Shown here one piece after another: positions 1 to 5,258 of a DNA stretch of 6,214 nucleotides (position 1 is its first letter; the number at the start of each line of letters is the position of its first letter). The DNA is taken from NCBI GenBank assembly GCA_003152555.1, contig PMAL01000158.1, positions 15,893 to 22,106 on the forward strand, in the 5' to 3' direction. The DNA comes from Acidimicrobiaceae bacterium. Lineage in GTDB: Bacteria > Actinomycetota > Acidimicrobiia > Acidimicrobiales > RAAP-2. A program made the translations under genes and the position numbers. The notes beneath the pieces were generated by a model. It saw nothing but the letters and a program-made list of their open reading frames with translations, did not search any database and was not told the DNA's origin.

Positions 1-594
1 TGGCTCGACATGGCGGACTCCAAACTTCGCGGCGGGGAGATTCCGTGCTTCGTGAATGGTGGTAACGATGACACCTTCGAGATAGATAGCGTCATTGAGT
101 CTTCGCCCTGTGTGACCTTCACCGAGGGCAAGGTCGTCGAGCTCGACGGCTTTTACATGGCCTCCATGGGCTACACGAATCCGACCCCGTGGGATACATT
201 CCGTGAGGAGCCTGAAGCGGACCTCGCTCGCAGGATTGACAACGCCGTGAGCCAGATCCCTGACATGGGTCGGGCGATCTTTAACTTTCACGCCCCGCCC
301 TACAACTCCGGGCTCGACGAAGCGCCCGCGCTCGACGAGACGCTTCGGCCGATCCATGGGGGCGCGGTGATGAAGCCGGTTGGTTCAACGGCGGTGCGAG
401 ACGCCATCACGGCCCACCAGCCAGTGCTGTCTGTGCATGGTCATATCCATGAGAGTCGTGGCGTTACCAAGATGGGGCGGACCTTGGCGATCAATCCTGG
501 CAGCGTCTACACCGACGGTGTCCTGCAAGGAGCCGTCATCGATCTCAACGAAAAGAAGGGCAAAGTGACGAGGTACATCCTCGTCAACGGATAA
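1..594 (+). CDS. Metallophosphoesterase, calcineurin-like (5' end outside window)
   Basis: Predicted metal-dependent phosphoesterase, probably cytosolic, hydrolysing a phosphomonoester or phosphodiester; its substrate cannot be read from the sequence. The frame is open to the first base, so the 197 residues seen are the C-terminal part. The usual first metal-binding motifs (DxH and GD) must lie upstream. Visible motifs, numbered from the ATG at 10, are GNDD at residues 18-21 (the GNxD/E block), NFHAPP at 92-97 (the isolated metal-ligand His), GHIHES at 144-149 (the GHxH block), and the INPGSVY strand at 161-167 that often follows it. The run NFHAPPYNSGLD...PVGSTAVR...GHIHESRG recalls the PAE1087-like subgroup of this superfamily; that is recalled, not searched. 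The ATG at 10 is not a sensible start because it would remove half of the active site. The gene ends 28 bases before the permease gene and is probably cotranscribed with it. The GNDD block has Asp where His or Cys is more usual. Confidence 0.9.
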   Translation, partial: WLDMADSKLRGGEIPCFVNGGNDDTFEIDSVIESSPCVTFTEGKVVELDGFYMASMGYTNPTPWDTFREEPEADLARRIDNAVSQIPDMGRAIFNFHAPPYNSGLDEAPALDETLRPIHGGAVMKPVGSTAVRDAITAHQPVLSVHGHIHESRGVTKMGRTLAINPGSVYTDGVLQGAVIDLNEKKGKVTRYILVNG

Positions 595-610
595 GTCGCA
601 TCACACAAGC

Positions 611-620
611 AAAGGGGGGG
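611..620 (+). promoter_or_regulatory. Ribosome binding site of the APC permease gene
   Basis: The stretch AAAGGGGGGG ends two bases before the GTG at 623. It is the only purine-rich site in the 28-base gap after the phosphoesterase stop and supports GTG 623 as a start. A second G-run (AGGGGG, 643-648) sits one base before an in-frame ATG at 650, which is too close for a good site. GTG 623 is therefore preferred, but the ATG at 650 is a real alternative that would drop nine residues. Confidence 0.55.
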
Positions 621-622
621 AC

Positions 623-2266
623 GTGTCAATAAAAGAGGATTCAGGGGGTATGGGCGGAAGGGAGGCTGGTGCGGAAGCGCCGACTCTATTCCTGCGAAAA
701 GCGACCGGACTAGTGCGAGGTTGGTCGGTTCGCGACGCCATAATTTACGCCTGCCTTTCGACGAACATCATCACGCTGGGCATCTATGAGTTCTCGTTCA
801 ACTCATTCATCCCCAAGGGTCAGTTGCTCACGGCGGTCCTCATTTCGGCGGTGTGGGTCTCGTTTCTTGTTGTTGCCTACACCGGTCTGATCGTCACCAT
901 CCCGCGAGCTGGCGGTGACTACGTCTGGCAGAGCCGGATCCTGGGTGGGCCGGTGGGCTTCGTCTTCGCCGCGACGGGATGGTGGTTCATCTTGTGGTTG
1001 TGGGCGCCGATCTACGGCACCGTCTTGAACGTGGAGTTGATCCAACCCGTGCTGTACACGCTCGGGGCCAAGGGGGCGGCAGCGTACTTCGGAACTCACA
1101 ACGGCACGTTCACGATCTGCATCATCACCATCGCGCTGGCCGGGGTTCTCGTCTCGATCGGCATGAGCAGCTACGCCCGGGTCCAGAAGTGGTGCTTCGC
1201 CGGTGGCATGGTCGGCTTCTTGGTACTTGTCGTGCTGCTCTTGGTCAACTCGCACGGAAGTTTCGTCAGTTCGCTCAACATGGAGGCCCACAAGATATTC
1301 GGTGTCTCGCACGCGTACTCCGCCACACAGACGGCCGCGAAGAGCATTGGCTACTCCACTCCCGCGTTCGGCCTCAACGCCTTCGGTGCGAGCATGCTGC
1401 TCGTTCCGATGTTGATGTTCTACTTGCTGTGGCCGAACTGGGGCTCGACGCTCTACGGAGAGGTCCGTGGCGCGAGCGACTTCAAGCGCGTCTTCACTGG
1501 CATGTTCACGGGCCTGTGGTTGACCGTCTTGCTCTCCGTGATTTTCTTGGTTCTTATGGATAAAACGATTGGATGGTCGTTCTACAACAACGCGAACGCC
1601 GTGTTCTGGGCCGGCAAGTCGGCGATCCCGATTTGGCCCTACCCGATCATGATGGCCTCGTGGCTGGTGCACAACACCGCTTTCCAGGTCATCCTCATGC
1701 TCGTCATGAGTCTGTGGTTCTTTGGTTGGGTAGGAACCCTTTTCCTCTCCTCAACTCGGGTGATCTTCGCCGCCGCGTTCGACCGTGTCTTGCCCGACGC
1801 CGCGGCCAGCGTCTCGGAGAAGCGCAAAGTGCCAATTGCGTCGCTGTTGCTCATGCTGCTACCCGCCGTGGCGCTCAGTGCGGTGTATTCCTATTCACTC
1901 AAGTTCCAGACTTATACGCTTGATGCGACGTTGGTCATCGCCGTCACCTATCTCGTGAGCGCCTTCGCCGTCGTTATTCTGCCGTGGCGCAAACCGGAAC
2001 TCTGGAAGGCGTCGGCGGCGAGTAAGTTCAAGATCTTTGGCGTGCCGATCGTGCCCGTCGCGGGCCTCGTGACCATGGGCCTTATCATCTACAACCTCTG
2101 GGAATGGTTGACGAACAGCGCCTACGGAGTCAACAATCATGGCTCGCTGGTGTTCATGGGCTTGCTGTACTTGCTGGCGATCGTCGTGTACGTGATCGCA
2201 CGACTGGTTCGAAAGCGACAGGGTATTGACCTCGGTCTTATCAACAAGGAGATTCCGGTCGAGTAA
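623..2266 (+). CDS. APC-superfamily permease (amino acid/polyamine/organocation type)
   Basis: Integral membrane secondary transporter of 547 residues, most likely importing an amino acid, amine or related organic compound by cation symport or exchange; the substrate is not deducible. About twelve hydrophobic segments are seen, near residues 37-57, 68-93, 110-135, 162-180, 190-208, 252-271, 290-311, 353-378, 404-424, 434-454, 472-493 and 507-527. Family hallmarks are the PRAGGDYVWQSRIL loop after segment 2 (94-107) and the STRVIFAAAFDRVLPD stretch after segment 8 (377-392), followed by KVPIAS. The N-terminal 35 residues are hydrophilic with no signal peptide, and the C-terminus is short and basic. 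The start is GTG at 623 behind a G-rich ribosome site; ATG 650 is possible. Segment 1 lacks the usual G-(S/A)-G substrate-binding signature and instead reads STNIITLGIYEF, which suggests a divergent subfamily. The upstream neighbour is a metallophosphoesterase on the same strand, and the downstream genes converge on it. Confidence 0.92.
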   Translation: MSIKEDSGGMGGREAGAEAPTLFLRKATGLVRGWSVRDAIIYACLSTNIITLGIYEFSFNSFIPKGQLLTAVLISAVWVSFLVVAYTGLIVTIPRAGGDYVWQSRILGGPVGFVFAATGWWFILWLWAPIYGTVLNVELIQPVLYTLGAKGAAAYFGTHNGTFTICIITIALAGVLVSIGMSSYARVQKWCFAGGMVGFLVLVVLLLVNSHGSFVSSLNMEAHKIFGVSHAYSATQTAAKSIGYSTPAFGLNAFGASMLLVPMLMFYLLWPNWGSTLYGEVRGASDFKRVFTGMFTGLWLTVLLSVIFLVLMDKTIGWSFYNNANAVFWAGKSAIPIWPYPIMMASWLVHNTAFQVILMLVMSLWFFGWVGTLFLSSTRVIFAAAFDRVLPDAAASVSEKRKVPIASLLLMLLPAVALSAVYSYSLKFQTYTLDATLVIAVTYLVSAFAVVILPWRKPELWKASAASKFKIFGVPIVPVAGLVTMGLIIYNLWEWLTNSAYGVNNHGSLVFMGLLYLLAIVVYVIARLVRKRQGIDLGLINKEIPVE

Positions 2267-2451
2267 GCCGACTCCATTCTTCAGGAACCGCACGTGGCGC
2301 AAGGCGGGCCGCGAGCGCGCTCTTAAACGGACAAGAGCCGGTCAGCCCAAAGGCCGCAGGTTGCCCAAGCGCTGTGCAGCTTGGGCTCCAGCGATCGTGG
2401 CCTGTCGGGTGGTGGGGGTGGTGAAGCGGTCCCGTCGCGGTCCCGGCGTGA
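2267..2451. other. Intergenic region between convergent genes
   Basis: These 185 bases separate the permease stop (2264-2266) from the stop of the minus-strand permease (2452-2454). I see no reading frame with a recognisable product or ribosome site. The region holds two inverted repeats, a weak one (2319-2324 with 2333-2338, GCTCTT/AAGAGC) and a strong one (2363-2370 with 2379-2386), plus a short direct repeat GCGGTCCCG at 2426-2434 and 2437-2445. The position between two converging transcription units makes termination its most likely role. Confidence 0.7.
2363..2386. terminator. Hairpin, candidate bidirectional terminator
   Basis: GCCCAAGC at 2363-2370 is perfectly complementary to GCTTGGGC at 2379-2386, giving an 8-bp stem around an 8-base loop; the loop can close two further GC pairs with one bulged A. 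It lies 97 bases after the + strand permease stop and 66 bases beyond the - strand permease stop, where both transcripts should end. No T-run follows on either strand, so this is not a classical intrinsic terminator; tail-less hairpins of this kind are often proposed as terminators in high-GC actinobacteria. AGCCCAA at 2344-2350 could compete for the right arm (TTGGGCT, 2381-2387). Confidence 0.45.
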
Positions 2452-3990
2452 CTACTCGCGGCTGAAGGGTACGCCGTCCGCGGCGGGCGGGCGTATCCGA
2501 CCGACGAGTCCCGCCACCGCTGCGATCGTGATGACGTAGGGCAGCATGCTGATGAACTGCTGGGGGATGACCAGCTGGCTCAGGTAGATGTTGAGGTTCG
2601 CGCTGAGCGCGATGGTGAAGCCGAAGAGCAGCGACGCCATGAGCGCCCCGTAGGGGCGCCAGCGGCCGAAGATCATGATGGCGAGCGCGATGTAGCCGTA
2701 GCCGTTAGTCATGCCGAAGGTGAAGTTCGTCCCGGGACCGATCGTAAAGGCGGCGCCACCGAGTCCAGCGACGAATCCCCCGAGGATGACGGCGCCGTAG
2801 CGCATCCGCGTGACGCTGACTCCCACGGTCTCCGAGGCGAGGGGCTTCTCTCCGACTGAGCGTACCCGCAGACCCCACCGGGTGCGAAAGAGCGCGATGT
2901 TGGCGATGATGACCCCGAGGATCGCGACGTAGACCAGGACGTTCTGATCGAAGAGCACCGGTCCGACGATCGGGATGTGTGAGAAGAAAGGGATGGCCCA
3001 GACGGGCAGGGGGTAAGCGCCATTGAGGCTCTCGTGGATGTCGAGGACTTGGAACATGAGGAACTGGGTCACGGCCGTGCAGAAGGCGACGATCACGATG
3101 CCGACGATGATCTGGTTCGCTTGGTAGCGCAGGGACATGACCGCCAGGACCCAGCCGAGAAGGGCCCCGAGGAGCCCCGCGACGATGACACCGAGCAGCT
3201 TGGAGATTCCTGTGCCGTTCATGGCGCTCACGACCATGACCGAGGAGATCGCCCCGGTCATGAACTGGCCCTCAATTGCGATGTTGACGACGCCGGACCT
3301 CTCGCACAGTGTTCCCGATAGCGACCCGAAGATGAGGAACGTGGCGGCCGCCACGGCCGCGGCGAGAATCCCGGTTAGCTGAAGGTGGAGGCCCGACACG
3401 TTGGATCCTCGGGCGACCCAGACGAGGAATGCGAGCATGAAGATCACCAGGCCGGCGTAGAGCAGGGGCGAGGCGCTTCGGTCGAAGCGTCGCCACGCGA
3501 GGAGGGCTCCCGCCACGATGGTGAGGACCCCGACGACGTAGCCGGTCGTGGAGACCGGGATGGTCATCGTGCGCAGTGCGCCGTCGCTGTTGACGCCGAT
3601 CCACAGCACGACCGGCCAGAGGACGAGGTAGCCCCCGACGATGATGAGGAAGTTGCGCACGCCCTTGGTGAACTTGACGCGCTCGGGGACGAACTGACGC
3701 GCTCTGTGAAAGACCACGGGGGCGAGCAGGAGCAGCCCGATGAGGAGAGGGATGACCCTCATTGGGCCGGCGATCGACGGCATCGTCGTTGAGCTGTTGT
3801 AGCCCAGTTCGATCGTCGTCTTGAGCGCGGACCTCGCGCCGCCGAACCAGAGGACTTCAAGCACACCGATCAGGACGAGCGTGACGCCATAGCCGAGGGC
3901 GCGCCCGCGGGTGATCCGACGCAGGTTCTCGAGAGTGACAATCTCGGGCGAGACAATCTCGGGAGTGACGATCTCGGAGGTGACGCTCAC
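2452..3990 (-). CDS. ABC importer permease, nucleoside/BMP type, second subunit (NupQ/YufQ-like) with long N-terminal extension
   Basis: Transmembrane subunit of an ABC importer, 512 residues, expected to pair with the permease encoded just upstream to form the channel for a nucleoside-like substrate. The family core starts near residue 205. It contains ERSGVVNIAIEGQF (230-243, the ATPase-coupling and family signature), GEKPLASETVGV (380-391, matching the conserved GExPxAA..GI block) and FGRWRPYGA (441-449). Hydrophobic core segments lie near 205-228, 262-290, 293-312, 350-368, 399-422, 447-465 and 482-498. Family members are commonly little more than 300 residues. Here about 200 extra residues precede the core, with further hydrophobic segments near 33-50, 79-93, 113-133, 151-165 and 176-194. 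Residues 3-20 are a repetitive TSEIV/TPEIV/SPEIV tract. The GTG start overlaps the preceding stop in GTGA (3987-3990) and has GGGAGG (4000-4005) nine bases upstream, so both coupling and a ribosome site support it. Confidence 0.93.
   Translation of the reverse strand: MSVTSEIVTPEIVSPEIVTLENLRRITRGRALGYGVTLVLIGVLEVLWFGGARSALKTTIELGYNSSTTMPSIAGPMRVIPLLIGLLLLAPVVFHRARQFVPERVKFTKGVRNFLIIVGGYLVLWPVVLWIGVNSDGALRTMTIPVSTTGYVVGVLTIVAGALLAWRRFDRSASPLLYAGLVIFMLAFLVWVARGSNVSGLHLQLTGILAAAVAAATFLIFGSLSGTLCERSGVVNIAIEGQFMTGAISSVMVVSAMNGTGISKLLGVIVAGLLGALLGWVLAVMSLRYQANQIIVGIVIVAFCTAVTQFLMFQVLDIHESLNGAYPLPVWAIPFFSHIPIVGPVLFDQNVLVYVAILGVIIANIALFRTRWGLRVRSVGEKPLASETVGVSVTRMRYGAVILGGFVAGLGGAAFTIGPGTNFTFGMTNGYGYIALAIMIFGRWRPYGALMASLLFGFTIALSANLNIYLSQLVIPQQFISMLPYVITIAAVAGLVGRIRPPAADGVPFSRE
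3933..3977 (-). repeat. Three tandem 15-bp repeats in the N-terminal coding region of the second permease
   Basis: On the + strand the units are GAGTGACAATCTCGG (3933-3947), GCGAGACAATCTCGG (3948-3962) and GAGTGACGATCTCGG (3963-3977), differing from one another at one to four positions. Being 15 bases long they keep the frame, and they encode the repeated pentapeptide (T/S)(S/P)EIV at the very N-terminus, before the first membrane segment. They probably arose by local slippage or unequal duplication. Copy number could vary between strains without breaking the gene. Confidence 0.85.
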
Positions 3991-5258
3991 TTCGTCCAGC
4001 CTCCCGAGGCGCCCGACGAGCGGAACCGCCCGTTGTCGGTGAGACGGAATATCTCGACGATCAGCGCGGGTGTCGCGACGCAGAAGACGACGACCGCTTG
4101 GATGACCTGGGCGAGGGAGTACTGGATGTTGGTCGGCGTGAAGGCCTGCATGGCCTCACCGCCGGCGTACATCGCGCCGAAGAAGAGTGCCCCGAAGAAG
4201 ACGCCCCACGGACGGTTGCGGCCGAGCAAGGCAACGGTGATCGCGTCGAATCCGTAGGAACCACCGAAGTTCGGGGAGAGGAAGTGGTCGACGCCCGTCA
4301 GCTCCAGCATGCCCGCGAGGCCGCAGAACGCTCCGGCGAGGCACAGGGTGATGATCGTCGTGCGCTTGGAGTTAATACCGGCGGTCCTCGCGGCTTCGCC
4401 ATTTTGGCCCACCATTAGCAACTCGAAGCCGGTCTTGGATCGGTTGAAGAACCACTGGACGACGAACACCGTCGCGAGCGCGATGAGGAATCCGAGGTTT
4501 ACCAATAGTCCGGAGCTCAGATGCGAGAAGAAGTAGGGCAATTGCCCGCTCGGCGTCACGGCCTTGGAGGCTCCGTCCTTCAGGCCAGGCCGAGCGAAGA
4601 GGTTGGTGATCAGGAGGTATCCCATTAAGAGGAGCATGATGTAGTTGCACATCATGGTGACGATCACCTCGTGGGCGCCGGTGTAGGCCTTGAGGACGCC
4701 GGCGAGGGAGGCGAGCAGGGCGCCGGCGATTATGGCCGCGATCAACTCGAGGGAGACCTGGAGGATGGGCGTCAAATTGAAGCTGAAGCCGATGAGGCCC
4801 GCGACGAGGCCCCCCGCAATGACCTGGCCCTGACCGCCGATGTCGAAGAGGTTGCTGCGAAAGCCGATCGCGAGGCCGAGGCCCGCGACGATGAGGGGAG
4901 TCGCGTCTTGGAGCGTGAGCGAGATTGGTCCCAGGGCGGTTGCCAGGTTGGCCTTGTCGGGGTGGTCGATGAGGAGCCGCATCGCGTGGAAGTTGATCAC
5001 TGAACCCTGGAAGATCTGCTCGTAGGCGAACCACACGGTGTTGAAGTTCTCCGCGATGGTGGCGCCCGGGTGGGAGAAGAACGTGCTCCAGGAGTGCACG
5101 AGTGCCGGAGTGGTCGCGATGATCATGATCGCCCCGATCGTCAGTCCGACGAAGAGCGCGAGCAGCAGCACCAGCGCCATGTTCGCGCGCCGAACGCGCA
5201 GGGCGATCGCGAGCAATTGGCTCGACCGCGGCGATCTGACGTCGACGTCAGCGGTCAT
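3987..5258 (-). CDS. ABC importer permease, nucleoside/BMP type, first subunit (NupP/YufP-like)
   Basis: Transmembrane subunit of the same ABC importer, 423 residues. Family signatures are GFRSNLFDIGGQGQ (132-145, the counterpart of the NIGVEGQ block that contacts the ATPase), AHEVIVTMMCNYI (195-207), GQNGEAARTAGIN (284-296) and YGFDAITVALLGRNRPWG (335-352). Hydrophobic segments occur near 27-50, 120-132, 145-160, 168-188, 200-218, 250-270, 299-320, 352-368 and 385-403. Between the first segment and the signature core is a hydrophilic stretch of about 65 residues (51-115), somewhat longer than I would expect for this family. The frame stays open upstream to 5681, but that longer version would lie over the ATPase gene with a low-complexity Arg/Pro-rich translation. 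The ATG at 5258 overlaps the ATPase stop as ATGA (5255-5258) and begins a plausible cytoplasmic N-terminus, so I use it. No clear Shine-Dalgarno site precedes it, which fits translational coupling. The stop overlaps the next permease start. Confidence 0.94.
   Translation of the reverse strand: MTADVDVRSPRSSQLLAIALRVRRANMALVLLLALFVGLTIGAIMIIATTPALVHSWSTFFSHPGATIAENFNTVWFAYEQIFQGSVINFHAMRLLIDHPDKANLATALGPISLTLQDATPLIVAGLGLAIGFRSNLFDIGGQGQVIAGGLVAGLIGFSFNLTPILQVSLELIAAIIAGALLASLAGVLKAYTGAHEVIVTMMCNYIMLLLMGYLLITNLFARPGLKDGASKAVTPSGQLPYFFSHLSSGLLVNLGFLIALATVFVVQWFFNRSKTGFELLMVGQNGEAARTAGINSKRTTIITLCLAGAFCGLAGMLELTGVDHFLSPNFGGSYGFDAITVALLGRNRPWGVFFGALFFGAMYAGGEAMQAFTPTNIQYSLAQVIQAVVVFCVATPALIVEIFRLTDNGRFRSSGASGGWTK
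4000..4005 (-). promoter_or_regulatory. Ribosome binding site of the second permease gene
   Basis: Read on the minus strand this is GGGAGG, nine bases before the GTG start at 3990 and inside the last codons of the preceding permease gene. It decides the GTG start, which would otherwise rest only on the GTGA overlap. Confidence 0.6.
5236..5251. repeat. Perfect 16-bp palindrome at the start of the first permease gene
   Basis: CTGACGTCGACGTCAG reads identically on both strands. It covers codons 3 to 8 of the permease (A-D-V-D-V-R) and starts five bases after the ATG. In the messenger it could fold into a 6-bp stem with a UCGA loop right at the ATPase/permease junction, which might tune translation of the permease relative to the ATPase. 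It could also be a dimer-protein site, or a chance result of repeated GAC GTC codons. Confidence 0.6.

Noticed and set aside
803..1672. Long minus-strand open frame opposite the APC permease
   Set aside because: Its translation is rich in Arg, Asp, Glu and Gln with no domain signature, as expected for the antisense of a GC-rich membrane protein gene.
2226..2465. Short plus-strand open frame spanning the convergent intergenic region
   Set aside because: It begins inside the permease gene and runs over the end of the opposite gene, with an Arg/Lys-rich translation and no ribosome site or homology that I recognise.
2643..2659. Strong inverted repeat GCGCCCC-GTA-GGGGCGC
   Set aside because: It lies inside the second permease and encodes the conserved R-P-Y-G-A block of the family, so GC-rich codon choice explains it.
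100..3100. Possible loss of ATPase function from the degenerate Walker A, Walker B and H-loop in the visible ATPase domain
   Set aside because: Degenerate second domains are usual in the RbsA/nucleoside ATPase group; the active first domain lies mostly outside the window. The affected positions are in 5255-6214, not in this left region.
3385..3792. Plus-strand open frame opposite the second permease
   Set aside because: It is a charged, low-complexity antisense translation of a membrane gene, with no recognisable domain; the opposite strand is clearly the coding one.
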